A program made the translations under genes and the position numbers. Positions 29,073-37,599 of a DNA stretch of 64,000 nucleotides are shown here, piece after piece. The stretch comes from JBBKWU01 sp037969035 (GTDB taxonomy: Bacteria; Pseudomonadota; Alphaproteobacteria; Micavibrionales; Micavibrionaceae), in assembly GCA_037969035.1 (NCBI GenBank), contig JBBKWU010000023.1, positions 39,275-103,274 on the forward strand, written 5' to 3'. Below the pieces are notes generated by a model that made no database searches, had not been told where the DNA came from, and was given only the letters and a program-made list of their open reading frames with translations. Numbering within the stretch: position 1 is the stretch's first letter; the number at the start of each line of letters is the position of its first letter.

Positions 29073-30166
29073 TAATCCTCATCTTTTTCGGGCGACATAT
29101 AGCGCTCAATCTGCACAGCAATGCTGCCTTGTTTTTGTCCTGCAGGCCCCGAGAACATCGGAACATGACCGCAACGCAACTCCAGATCATCATCCGTGCG
29201 CGTTGAGAAAATAATCTGCGTGCCGACTTTCCAGTGTAAAATATCATCCAGTGACACTGTCTTTTCGCCCAAAATGGCCTGTAATTGTACTTCGGTTTTA
29301 TGAAGCTCTTGCGTCAAGTGGCTTTCCCAGATGGAATCGCGCCCGAATTTCTCACCCATGAACATCTGTAATAGAAGCTCACGAATAGGCTCAAGCGTGG
29401 CATAAGGGATTAAAATTTCAACACGACCGCCACGATCACCCATATCAACACGAAGCCGCGCAAGAACGCAGGCATTACCGCTTTGGGTAATAGTGGCAAA
29501 GCGCGGATTTGTTTCCATACGGTCCAGTGAGAAGCTCACAGGTGATAACGGGTCAAACGCAGAAGACAGATCAGAAAGCGCAACACCAACCATGCGCTCA
29601 ACCAATTTTGTCTCAATCGTTGTATAAGGGCGTCCCTCAACGCGGATAGCCGGTGTGCCCTTACGACCACCAAGCAACACATCCACGATGGAGTAAATCA
29701 GCGCACTATCGGTCACCAAAAGACCGTTATTGTCCCATTCTTCCGCCTTAAACACCGAAAGCATCGCGGGCAGCGGGATAGAATTCATGTAATCACCAAA
29801 GCGCACCGTCGACACCTGATCGAGCGAGACTTCCACGTTATCAGAGGTCAAATTACGCAAGGACGTCGACATCAAACGCACAAGGCGGTCAAAAACGATA
29901 TCGAGCATCGGCAGGCGTTCATAATTCACCATGGCTGAGTTAATCAGCGCCAGCACACCTGAGGTTTCATCACCGCCTGTGATATCGTCGTCAAACCCTA
30001 AAAGGCTGTCGATCTCTTCCTGATTAAGGATACGCGCGCCGCCGTCATCTTCATCATCAAAACCACCCCCGTCAAACGCAGGGGTAGAATCAGCAACAGC
30101 GTCGCTCTCCTTCATCGGGGCAACGTCGTCTTTTTCGTCGGTTACTGTATCTGTCGTATCACTCAT
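29072..30166 (-). CDS. fliM: Flagellar switch protein FliM
   Basis: 364 residues. C-ring switch protein that binds CheY-P. The CheY-binding motif LNQEEIDSLLGF sits at 47-58 rather than at the extreme N-terminus, after an acidic extension of about 45 residues. The middle domain (YERLPMLDIVFDRLVRLMSTSLRNLT) and the C-terminal SpoA domain (AILGEKTVSLDDILHWKVGTQI) are intact. Follows fliL. Confidence 0.95.
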   Translation of the reverse strand: MSDTTDTVTDEKDDVAPMKESDAVADSTPAFDGGGFDDEDDGGARILNQEEIDSLLGFDDDITGGDETSGVLALINSAMVNYERLPMLDIVFDRLVRLMSTSLRNLTSDNVEVSLDQVSTVRFGDYMNSIPLPAMLSVFKAEEWDNNGLLVTDSALIYSIVDVLLGGRKGTPAIRVEGRPYTTIETKLVERMVGVALSDLSSAFDPLSPVSFSLDRMETNPRFATITQSGNACVLARLRVDMGDRGGRVEILIPYATLEPIRELLLQMFMGEKFGRDSIWESHLTQELHKTEVQLQAILGEKTVSLDDILHWKVGTQIIFSTRTDDDLELRCGHVPMFSGPAGQKQGSIAVQIERYMSPEKDED

Positions 30167-30223
30167 ATAGTTTTTATATTCAAATTATATGCCAGTTTAG
30201 TTATTACTTCGTTTATTCTTCGT

Positions 30224-30832
30224 TTATTGTATCAATATTTCTTGAAATAGCACGTCTTTGACCTCAATCGGGTAAGCCGCTGCATTCACACGAGACAGCA
30301 ACTCCATCTGCAACCTGTAAATCCCCGCAGAACCGCGCAGATCTTTCACACGCAGCTCCCGCAAATAGGTTTGGAACTGGTCAACAACACGCGGCATAAC
30401 AGCCTCAACAGCCGCAACATCCGATGATTTTTTCATCTCCAACTGCACACTAAGGCGCAAATAACGCGGCTGACCATCGCTACCGCTCAAATTCACAATC
30501 ATATTCGGTATCTCAAGAAAATGAGAATTTGACGCACCGCCGTGACCATCGCCACCACCACCGTGACCATCATCGCCACCGCCGTGTCCATCGTCTTCTT
30601 CGCCGTGCTCACCGCTTGCGGCACCACCGCCACCAAGAATACTATCGAGTGCCCCTGTAAAATACAGCCCCGCACCACCACCAGCCAGCAAAATAATCAC
30701 AGCAACAACAGCAATCAGCAGCTTTTTAGAACCGCCACCGCCTTCTTCTTCGCCGCCCTCATCCGATTCAGCATCATCCAAAGTCGGCTCGACAGCAGAA
30801 GGTTTATCATCCATATCATCGTCTTTGGCCAT
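30224..30832 (-). CDS. fliL: Flagellar basal body-associated protein FliL
   Basis: 202 residues. Cytoplasmic acidic N-terminus, one membrane helix (KLLIAVVAVIILLAGGGAGLYF), and a periplasmic FliL domain ending PIEVKDVLFQEILIQ. Between helix and domain lies a striking tandem DGHGGG-type linker (about residues 83-97) rich in His, Gly and Asp. AGGAGA precedes the ATG. FliL surrounds and stabilises the stator. First gene of the minus-strand motor operon. Confidence 0.92.
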   Translation of the reverse strand: MAKDDDMDDKPSAVEPTLDDAESDEGGEEEGGGGSKKLLIAVVAVIILLAGGGAGLYFTGALDSILGGGGAASGEHGEEDDGHGGGDDGHGGGGDGHGGASNSHFLEIPNMIVNLSGSDGQPRYLRLSVQLEMKKSSDVAAVEAVMPRVVDQFQTYLRELRVKDLRGSAGIYRLQMELLSRVNAAAYPIEVKDVLFQEILIQ

Positions 30833-30963
30833 TTATCTCTCCTGAAATCATAAAGAATACGTCACCAAGAATATCACACAAAATACGGCAACCTATTAAT
30901 TTCTATTACAAGTTTAGCAAAATTAGGCGCAATGGGTAAGCCTCGTTGTCACGAAACGCCTTT

Positions 30964-30985
30964 CATCCACAAGTCATCCACAAGT
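30964..30985. repeat. Two tandem 11-base repeats (DnaA-box-like)
   Basis: CATCCACAAGT occurs twice head to tail, one helical turn apart. Each copy contains TCATCCACA, one base from a TTATCCACA DnaA box. Could bind DnaA or an activator; unproven. Confidence 0.6.
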
Positions 30986-31043
30986 CGTCAATGAGTATAA
31001 TCCGCCACAGTAGGGAAAAAATTGCCTGCCCTGCAAAAATATC

Positions 31044-31055
31044 CGGCAAAAATCG
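31044..31055. promoter_or_regulatory. Putative FlbD enhancer element upstream of flgF
   Basis: CGGCAAAAATCG ends 69 bases before the -24 element. Nearly the same 12-mer, CGGCAAAAATTG, lies 79 bases before the flgI sigma-54 promoter. It resembles, from memory, the Caulobacter ftr sites bound by FlbD. Confidence 0.5.
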
Positions 31056-31123
31056 TGGGTAACAAGCTACGCCCATCACACCGAAAACACCGCAAATCAT
31101 TGAAATAAAACAATTTTTCAAAC

Positions 31124-31139
31124 TGGCACGTCTCCTGCA
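31124..31139 (+). promoter_or_regulatory. Sigma-54 promoter of flgFGAH
   Basis: TGGCACG-TCTC-CTGCA matches the -24/-12 consensus (TGGCACG-N4-TTGCA) with one mismatch and exact GG-N10-GC spacing. The flgF start is 50 bases downstream. Confidence 0.85.
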
Positions 31140-31188
31140 ACACCAAAGGCAGGAAAAACCACACGAAAACCATCAAAGGTGTACGGAT

Positions 31189-31929
31189 ATGGAAAACAGT
31201 ATTTTTATCGGACTATCAAGACAAGTTGCCTTACGCAACAAAATGAATGTCATCGCGAACAACGTGGCCAACATGTCCACGCCAGGTTATCGCGCCCAGA
31301 ACATTGTCTTTTCCGAATATGTGAACAAAAGCCCCAACGCACCGAAAGTTCCCGTAAAAGATGATATCTCACAGGTTCTTGATTACGGTCAATACCAAGT
31401 CACCGCCCCTGGCACAATGAGCCAAACAGGAAACCAAACAGATGTCGCTCTTAATGGCCCCGGCTATTTCGGTGCGCAAACACCAGCCGGTGTCATGTAT
31501 ACACGTGCTGGTAACTTTGAAATCAACGTACTTGGTGAACTGGTCACGGGCGCAGGAAACCCTGTCGCCGATGAAGGTGGCGGAACAATCACCATCCCCG
31601 CAGGCTCAACAGAAATCCGCATTGACAACAAAGGCGTTATTTCCAACCAAGACGGTGAAATATCACGCCTCATGATTGTTGAGTTTGAGAACGAGCAGCT
31701 TTTAGAAGCACAAGGTAACGGCCTTTACAAAGCCCCCGACGGCACCGCATTAGAAGCGACAGAAACAGTTGCTATTCAAGGCGCGCTCGAAAGCTCAAAC
31801 GTGAACCCCATTTTAGAAATGACGCGCATGATTGATGTTTTGCGCTCTTACCAAGCAACCCAGAACATGCTGAAAGACGAACATGATCGCGAGACAGACA
31901 TGATCGATCGCATGACCCAGCTTAAATAG
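31189..31929 (+). CDS. flgF: Flagellar proximal rod protein FlgF
   Basis: 246 residues. N-terminal rod signature (IGLSRQVALRNKMNVIANNVANMSTPGYR) and C-terminal ALESSNVNPILEMTRMIDVLRSYQATQNML are both present. AAGGTG precedes the ATG. First gene of the sigma-54-controlled rod/L-ring operon flgF-flgG-flgA-flgH. Confidence 0.95.
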   Translation: MENSIFIGLSRQVALRNKMNVIANNVANMSTPGYRAQNIVFSEYVNKSPNAPKVPVKDDISQVLDYGQYQVTAPGTMSQTGNQTDVALNGPGYFGAQTPAGVMYTRAGNFEINVLGELVTGAGNPVADEGGGTITIPAGSTEIRIDNKGVISNQDGEISRLMIVEFENEQLLEAQGNGLYKAPDGTALEATETVAIQGALESSNVNPILEMTRMIDVLRSYQATQNMLKDEHDRETDMIDRMTQLK

Positions 31930-31982
31930 ACAACAGAGAATAAACACTGAAATAAACACGGTTTAACTAAAGGAGAAATACA

Positions 31983-32768
31983 ATGACACGCTCACTCGAT
32001 ATCGGCGCAACAGGGATGCTGGCACAACAGATGAATGTGGATGTTATATCCAACAACATCGCCAACATGACAACAACTGGTTACAAACGCCAACGCGTAG
32101 ATTTTAAAGATCTGATTTATCAGAACATCAAAAAACCTGGCACGCAATCATCCGACGCAGGCACAACAATGCCGTCAGGCTTACAGCTTGGTCTTGGTGT
32201 TCGTGTGAATTCGGTTTACCGCATCCATGAACAAGGCCCGATGAGCGTGACAGAAAACCCGCTTGATCTCGCAGTTGGTGGTGACGGTTTCTTCCAAATT
32301 CAACTTCCAAACGGTGAAACAGCCTATACACGTTCTGGCATTTTCCAAACCAACGAAAATGGCGAGATCGTTACGACACAGGGCTTTTTGATGGACCCAA
32401 ATATCACCGTTCCCGAAGATGCGATCTTGCTCGAAGTCAACTTAAACGGTGAAGTTTTCGCGCAAATTCGCGGACAGATCAACATGCAGAATTTAGGACA
32501 AATCCAACTCGCAAGCTTTATCAATCCATCAGGGTTAGAAGCCACAGGCGATAACTTGTTCCTAGAAACAGAAGCCTCTGGCACAGCCAATATCGGCACA
32601 CCAGGCGAAGATCAGTTCGGGCAAGTACGTTCAGGCATGCTTGAAAACTCGAACGTAAACGTTGTTGAGGAAGTGACGCAGCTTATCAACGCCCAGCGTG
32701 CTTACGAAATGAACTCAACAGTGATCAGCACATCAGACGAAATGCTGCAAGCTATCGCACAGCTTTAA
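31983..32768 (+). CDS. flgG: Flagellar distal rod protein FlgG
   Basis: 261 residues, standard FlgG length. N-terminus GATGMLAQQMNVDVISNNIANMTTTGYKRQR and C-terminus MLENSNVNVVEEVTQLINAQRAYEMNSTVI are diagnostic. The internal G-specific insert after YKRQRVDFKDLIYQ is present. AAAGGAG precedes the ATG. Confidence 0.97.
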   Translation: MTRSLDIGATGMLAQQMNVDVISNNIANMTTTGYKRQRVDFKDLIYQNIKKPGTQSSDAGTTMPSGLQLGLGVRVNSVYRIHEQGPMSVTENPLDLAVGGDGFFQIQLPNGETAYTRSGIFQTNENGEIVTTQGFLMDPNITVPEDAILLEVNLNGEVFAQIRGQINMQNLGQIQLASFINPSGLEATGDNLFLETEASGTANIGTPGEDQFGQVRSGMLENSNVNVVEEVTQLINAQRAYEMNSTVISTSDEMLQAIAQL

Positions 32769-32827
32769 TCGCTAGAGAACCGCAATAAAAGCAACAGAAA
32801 TTGAACAGGACAACAGGAGTAAACACA

Positions 32828-33796
32828 ATGAGAGATATCAAATTAGCAGCAGACTTTGCCTTCCGCGTTACGGTGCTTCTCTTTGCCATCACGTTCGGCG
32901 TTATGTTTTTAATCGCAGGCGCAAAAGCAGCACTTGCGGCTTCACTAAGACCTGTTGCGGTTCTCACCGAAGACGTTTTAACCGTGGGCGATATTTTCCA
33001 AGGCCTATCCTCTGAAAAGGCATCTTACGTGCTTGGCCCTGCCCCACAACCTGGTCACGACATGATTTTGAACGCTCGCACATTAATGCGTATCGCAACA
33101 GTGGTTGATCTCTCTTGGCAGCCCCGCCATAGCGAAGAACAAGTCACCGTGCGCCGCGCTGCGACAGTGATCGACACGTCCATGATCAAGACAGAACTAA
33201 AAGGCGAGCTTGCACAATATGGCGTCAAAGACCGTTACGACATTTCCTTTGTCACCGATGAGCCGTCCATCATTTTACCAATTGATGAACAAGGCACAAT
33301 GGAATTCCGTAGCTTTGATTTTGACCCTGCGCATAACCGCTTTAACGCTGTCATTGTTGCACCATCGAAAGCAAACCCATTACGCGAAATCAAAGTCAGC
33401 GGTAAAATCGACCGCCTTGTGAATGTGCCTGTCTTGAAATCAACACTACGCAGAGGTGATATCATCGGTCGCACAGATGTTGAATATATCGAACTTAGCA
33501 GTGGCCGTTTACAAAATGACTACATCCTAGATGCTGAAAAAATCATCGGTATGACACCACGTCGCGTTGCCATGATCGGCGAGCCGCTACGCGAATCTGA
33601 ATTTGACTACCCGCAAATCGTTGAACGCGGTGAATACATTACCATTATCTATGACAACGGCCCGATGATGCTTACAGCCAAAGGCAAAGCCATGCAAAAC
33701 GGCGCAAAAGGTGACATCGTGAGCGTCATAAACGTAACCAGCAACCGCAGCGTTCAAGGCATCATCAGCGCCGAGCGTGAGGTCACAGTACAATAA
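32828..33796 (+). CDS. flgA: P-ring assembly chaperone FlgA
   Basis: 322 residues from ATG 32828 (AGGAG nine bases upstream; an in-frame TTG at 32801 is less likely). The signal sequence ends near KAALAAS. The C-terminal SAF domain (VPVLKSTLRRGDIIGRTDVEYIEL...MTPRRVAMIGEPLRESE) is typical. FlgA assists FlgI polymerisation in the periplasm. Confidence 0.92.
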   Translation: MRDIKLAADFAFRVTVLLFAITFGVMFLIAGAKAALAASLRPVAVLTEDVLTVGDIFQGLSSEKASYVLGPAPQPGHDMILNARTLMRIATVVDLSWQPRHSEEQVTVRRAATVIDTSMIKTELKGELAQYGVKDRYDISFVTDEPSIILPIDEQGTMEFRSFDFDPAHNRFNAVIVAPSKANPLREIKVSGKIDRLVNVPVLKSTLRRGDIIGRTDVEYIELSSGRLQNDYILDAEKIIGMTPRRVAMIGEPLRESEFDYPQIVERGEYITIIYDNGPMMLTAKGKAMQNGAKGDIVSVINVTSNRSVQGIISAEREVTVQ

Positions 33797-33848
33797 CAAC
33801 CGACACAACCACAAACAGGGATAACCGCTTTAAACCGGAGTAAAACAA

Positions 33849-34604
33849 ATGAAACACACAATAAAAAATATAACGTTGGGATTAATGCTAAGCGCGTCTT
33901 TAAGTTTAAGCGCCTGCGGATCGGCAGATCGTATCGCCAATATCGGCAAAGCGCCCGATATGTCCAAAATCGAAAACCCGCAACTGCAAGCAGGCTACCA
34001 GCCCGTGAGCATGCCAATGCCCGCGCCAACAAACACCGCAAAACAACCAAACTCTCTATGGTCATCCGACCGCACAGCGTTCTTTAAAGATCAGCGCGCC
34101 ACAAATGTCGGTGACATTTTGACCGTCTTGATTGAAATCGACGACCAAGCGGATTTGGACAATGAAACCAAAAGAAGCCGCAGCAGTGGCGAAGGCGCAG
34201 AGCTCCCCGCCCTCTTAGGCTACGAAGCCGCATTGGGGCGCGTTTTACCACAAGCCATCGACCCAACGAACTTGGCTGAGTTTGGTTCTGAATCTAATTA
34301 CACAGGCAAAGGCAGTGTTGGCCGCGAAGAAGAGATTGATTTCAAACTCGCTGCTGTTGTCACACAAATCCTGCCGAACGGAAATCTCGTGATTTACGGC
34401 AAGCAAGAAGCCCGCGTGAATTACGAGAAACGCATCATCCAGATTGATGGCGTTATCCGCCCCGAAGATATTTCGATCAAGAACACGATCAATCATGACC
34501 AAATCGCCGAAGCCCGCATCATTTACGGTGGCGAAGGTCAGATCACAGACATGCAGCAACCACGCTACGGTCAACAATTATACGATATCATCTTCCCGTT
34601 CTAG
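33849..34604 (+). CDS. flgH: Flagellar L-ring lipoprotein FlgH
   Basis: 251 residues. The signal peptide ends in a lipobox (LSAC, Cys 23), giving an outer-membrane lipoprotein that forms the L ring. SLWSSDRTAFFKDQRATNVGDILTVLIEI and VTQILPNGNLVIYGKQEARVNYEKRII are family signatures. CGGAG precedes the ATG; a strong terminator follows. Confidence 0.96.
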   Translation: MKHTIKNITLGLMLSASLSLSACGSADRIANIGKAPDMSKIENPQLQAGYQPVSMPMPAPTNTAKQPNSLWSSDRTAFFKDQRATNVGDILTVLIEIDDQADLDNETKRSRSSGEGAELPALLGYEAALGRVLPQAIDPTNLAEFGSESNYTGKGSVGREEEIDFKLAAVVTQILPNGNLVIYGKQEARVNYEKRIIQIDGVIRPEDISIKNTINHDQIAEARIIYGGEGQITDMQQPRYGQQLYDIIFPF

Positions 34605-34656
34605 AGCTGGAACGGGTGGAGAAAGCTTACCCCAACCCCTTATCCCATCAAACTAA

Positions 34657-34685
34657 AACCGGGCCCTTGCGCCCGGTTCTTTCTT
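34657..34685 (+). terminator. Intrinsic terminator after flgH
   Basis: AACCGGGC-CCTTGC-GCCCGGTT (8-base stem, 6-base loop) followed by CTTTCTTT. Ends the flgFGAH operon. Confidence 0.85.
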
Positions 34686-34702
34686 TACAACAACAGCCCT
34701 AA

Positions 34703-35374
34703 TTAACGACTACGCCCACCTCGCCCACCACTTGGGCTATGCGTATTAAAAGGGCTTACTCCGAGACCTAATGTTTCCTTTTTTCGTTTAACAATAAGCT
34801 CTGAATCTGTGGCTTTGAACGCTCTTGTGGCTTGCGTATGGGCACCACGCACTGCAGATCTATGATCATCTTTCGCTTTTTCCCCGACATCCTCGGCGGC
34901 AACCATTCTTTTTGCCCCTCCACTTCTTCCTGCTGCTTTCGTCTTTTGGATGCTAGAATCATCATCCGCAGAAGTAGTTTTATTGTGAACAGCACCAGAC
35001 GGTGTCCAATCAGAGTCTTTGTAATCCGCCAGAAAGGTTTCTGTACTTTGAAGGGCCTGCTTGAGGTAATACCCTCCCTTTAAAGGATTTTCGTCTTTGA
35101 GCCGTCGTTCCAAAGAGGTTTTAGCGCGTTCTAATCCACCCGATGCGTTCGCCTTTGTAACATTCATTCTGTTCTCCAAGTTCTCATCTACAACTTGAAC
35201 ACAAAAATCTATATTGTCTTTTAAATCGTTCAAAGTCTCTCGCACGCAATCAAAAACGACTTTTGAAACCCCCGCATAAATGATTTTACCCTCATTTACA
35301 AGGAGGCTCTGACGAGCTTGTGAAATTACTTGTTTAGCCGTCTCATGGCTAGGCTGATTGAATGAATCACGCAT
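34703..35374 (-). CDS. Hypothetical protein downstream of dksA
   Basis: 223 residues. The N-terminal half is helical with two Cys (FDCVRE, NIDFCVQV) and the C-terminal half is basic and low-complexity, ending in SPSGGRGGRSR. No signal peptide, no recognised domain. Its ribosome-binding site (AAGAGG) lies in the right arm of a hairpin just upstream. Convergent with flgH. Confidence 0.7.
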   Translation of the reverse strand: MRDSFNQPSHETAKQVISQARQSLLVNEGKIIYAGVSKVVFDCVRETLNDLKDNIDFCVQVVDENLENRMNVTKANASGGLERAKTSLERRLKDENPLKGGYYLKQALQSTETFLADYKDSDWTPSGAVHNKTTSADDDSSIQKTKAAGRSGGAKRMVAAEDVGEKAKDDHRSAVRGAHTQATRAFKATDSELIVKRKKETLGLGVSPFNTHSPSGGRGGRSR

Positions 35375-35378
35375 AAAA

Positions 35379-35411
35379 AACCTCTTGATAGGTTGTATCT
35401 ACCAAGAGGTT
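35379..35411 (-). terminator. Hairpin overlapping the RBS of the following gene
   Basis: On the minus strand AACCTCTTG and CAAGAGGTT form a 9-base stem with a 15-base loop, followed by a T-run. It can terminate dksA transcripts. The right arm contains AAGAGG, the only SD for the gene starting at 35374, so it could also restrict that gene's translation. Confidence 0.6.
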
Positions 35412-35444
35412 ATAACAATTATGTTAAAAAAACAATAAAATGCC

Positions 35445-35891
35445 TTAGTCGTCGCGGTGGGTTTTTTCCATGCGCTCGTGACGCTCTTGCGCCTCAAGGC
35501 TCAACGTGGCGACAGGACGGGCGATCAAACGGGCGATTGAAATCGGCTCGCCTGTTTCTTCACAAAAGCCGTATTCGCCGTCTTCAACACGATCAAGCGC
35601 TTCGTTGATCTTGCTGATAAGTTTACGCTCACGGTCACGTGTACGAAGCTCAAGCGCATGATCTGTTTCCGCAGCAGCGCGGTCAGCGATATCAGGCTTT
35701 TGAAGTTCTGTTTCTTTCAACGTGTTCTGAATTGTTTCAGATGATTCGCGGATAAGTTCTGAACGCCACTGTATGAGCTTTTGACGAAAAAACTCCAACA
35801 TTATAGGGTTCATAAACTCGCCCTTGTCTTTTTCCGGGTTGTAATCCGGTGGAAGTGTTACGCCACTCGCTGCGCTTGCCGTGTTAGCCAT
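35445..35891 (-). CDS. dksA: RNA polymerase-binding protein DksA
   Basis: 148 residues. Coiled-coil DksA/TraR protein that enters the RNA polymerase secondary channel and mediates the stringent response. The N-terminal coiled coil (about 30-100) is followed by the zinc-finger region YGFCEETGEPISIARLIARPVATLSLEAQERHER, in which only one of the four canonical cysteines remains, as in other alphaproteobacterial DksAs. Lies downstream of fliX on the same strand. Confidence 0.93.
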   Translation of the reverse strand: MANTASAASGVTLPPDYNPEKDKGEFMNPIMLEFFRQKLIQWRSELIRESSETIQNTLKETELQKPDIADRAAAETDHALELRTRDRERKLISKINEALDRVEDGEYGFCEETGEPISIARLIARPVATLSLEAQERHERMEKTHRDD

Positions 35892-35965
35892 TTAAAACCT
35901 CTTAGTTTTATCTATAAAATTAGACATGAAATATATGAATAGAATCCCTATTTAGCAAGCAAGAA

Positions 35966-36397
35966 TTACAAACTGCGTAAGCTTACCCGCATTTTTGCAA
36001 TTTCGACCTGCGCGCGCAAATCAATTTCATCAAGCAATGCCGTCATTTCAGGATCGGAAATTTTTTCGCGGTGAGACGCAACGACATCAGCAATATCAAT
36101 GACATGACCGACGGTTAACTGTCCCGTCAAAAGCGCCATCCGCAAATTTTCGAGTTGATCCAGAAGATGATCCGCCCGAATATGCATTTTATTGCGTTTT
36201 GCTTTTTCTGCGGGGTCGTCTGTTCCCTGCACCGCCAAAAGGCTTTCAAGATGCGCGATAGATTGCGTCGCGTTCGAGCCGCCAACACTGGGCGCGCCTG
36301 CGCCGATCAAATCACCAAACGAGCCGCCACCAGAAACTTTGCCTTTTTTCTTGGTTTCGCTGGTCTTTTGGGTTTTGTTGGGGCCTTCGATTTTCAT
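35966..36397 (-). CDS. fliX: Flagellar assembly regulator FliX
   Basis: 143 residues from ATG 36397 (AGGAA upstream); a longer in-frame extension to 36568 has no support. The N-terminus (MKIEGPNKT) and C-terminal block (LLDQLENLRMALLTGQLTVGHVIDIADVVASHREKISDPEMTALLDEIDLRAQVEIAKM) match FliX. In Caulobacter FliX binds FlbD and couples sigma-54-dependent transcription to basal-body assembly; flbD is in this window at 53919. Confidence 0.93.
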   Translation of the reverse strand: MKIEGPNKTQKTSETKKKGKVSGGGSFGDLIGAGAPSVGGSNATQSIAHLESLLAVQGTDDPAEKAKRNKMHIRADHLLDQLENLRMALLTGQLTVGHVIDIADVVASHREKISDPEMTALLDEIDLRAQVEIAKMRVSLRSL

Positions 36398-36470
36398 TGG
36401 ATTTATTCCTCTATTAATAGAATAACATGTTTTTTCTGAGAACGTACAATCTTCCCTAAAAATATTTGAA

Positions 36471-36499
36471 TTGACATAACGACATATGACTGGTATTTT
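36471..36499 (+). promoter_or_regulatory. Sigma-70-type promoter of the 36506 gene
   Basis: TTGACA, 17 bases, TATTTT. The predicted transcription start falls at about 36506, the first base of the ATG, which would give a leaderless mRNA; no SD precedes the start. Confidence 0.6.
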
Positions 36500-36505
36500 T
36501 CTTAT

Positions 36506-37468
36506 ATGATAGGACAAGATTTCAAAGATAAAGCGAAGACAAGAATCGCTACACATTCGCTTCAGCAAGATATACCGCTATCTTGTGACGAAATTGCGGC
36601 AACATTAAAAAAAGACGACCGCTTTACCATCGTCAATCCTCATACACCGCAAACATTCGCGGAATTTTGGCAAAAAAACATAGACATCTCGCCTGAAAAT
36701 TTCGCAAACGCGTTACAAAAAGACATCGAAGGCACCCTAAATATTCGCGTTTTTTCAAATGGTGCGGAAAAAGGCTTCCGCCTTGAATCCGAAATCTACG
36801 GCACGACAGATCCTGATGCCAGTTTTGAAAAAATTATGACGGGTAAAAGGCTCGTTGAAAAAAGCCGCAGCTTTGATATTGCCGAAAAAACCATACGCCC
36901 TGGCTTCATTCAGGCCAATGGTATGAAAGGTGGTCGTATCTTCCTGCGTAACCAGATCGAGCTTGGCCATACTCTCGGGTGTAATAATGTCGAAATCAAT
37001 GCCGTTAATGTTGGGTCTTGGCTTTGGACGCGTGGCTTTAACGTCACAGACGTAAACCCAAAATACATGGAATACCTGCACGCGCATTATGACAGCGTAT
37101 CCGAGCATATTCGTGACAAAGAGGCAAAAGCACAAATCGAAGACGCGCTAGACAAACAAGATATAGCCGCGCTAGCTGCCATCAACTATGACATCATGCC
37201 CGATCTGTGCGAAGCAGGCTATATGCAGTTTATCGAAAAATTTCACGACTCCGTCGATTCCGAAGACCGTATCAACCTCACCAAACATATGATGATTATA
37301 CACAATGACTGGAATTGGCGCGGGTTAGCCGACCTTGACGATCCTCGTGATTGCCATCGCCTTGGCGAATGCTTAGGCGGCTGGAGCGATCCTGTCCTTA
37401 AAGAGCGCGCCCAAAGCTATGTCAGCAGAGCAACACAAGCAGCAAAACCGCAAAACCTGACCATTTAA
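36506..37468 (+). CDS. Hypothetical protein, possibly GNAT-like
   Basis: 320 residues, soluble. I do not recognise the family with certainty. GGRIFLRNQIELGHTLGCNNVEINAVNVGSWLWTRGF resembles the acetyl-CoA-binding helix and the NGxYxWxRxGF strand of some GNAT acetyltransferases; this is a pattern-based guess. The rest is helical and acidic. Divergent from fliX; the promoter spacing predicts leaderless translation. Confidence 0.7.
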   Translation: MIGQDFKDKAKTRIATHSLQQDIPLSCDEIAATLKKDDRFTIVNPHTPQTFAEFWQKNIDISPENFANALQKDIEGTLNIRVFSNGAEKGFRLESEIYGTTDPDASFEKIMTGKRLVEKSRSFDIAEKTIRPGFIQANGMKGGRIFLRNQIELGHTLGCNNVEINAVNVGSWLWTRGFNVTDVNPKYMEYLHAHYDSVSEHIRDKEAKAQIEDALDKQDIAALAAINYDIMPDLCEAGYMQFIEKFHDSVDSEDRINLTKHMMIIHNDWNWRGLADLDDPRDCHRLGECLGGWSDPVLKERAQSYVSRATQAAKPQNLTI

Positions 37469-37509
37469 GCCCTATATGAAGCACGAATAAGCACACAATA
37501 AGCGCAAAG

Positions 37510-37521
37510 CGGCAAAAATTG
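37510..37521. promoter_or_regulatory. Putative FlbD enhancer element upstream of flgI
   Basis: CGGCAAAAATTG, ending 78 bases before the -24 element. It matches the element upstream of flgF in 11 of 12 bases. Part of it also forms a small GGCAA-AAA-TTGCC palindrome. Confidence 0.5.
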
Positions 37522-37599
37522 CCCCGTCACGCGCGGGAACACCGCCGCAAAAACCAATCTAAACCACTGTAAATAAACAATTTTACTGCCAAATCAAAC

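Larger units (their letters stand above)
30833..31188. other. fliL-flgF divergent regulatory region
   Basis: 356 bases between two divergent flagellar operons. It holds two tandem 11-base repeats at 30964-30985, a CGGCAAAAATCG element at 31044-31055, a related CTGCAAAAATAT at 31031-31042, and a sigma-54 promoter facing flgF. No clear promoter towards fliL was seen. Confidence 0.75.
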
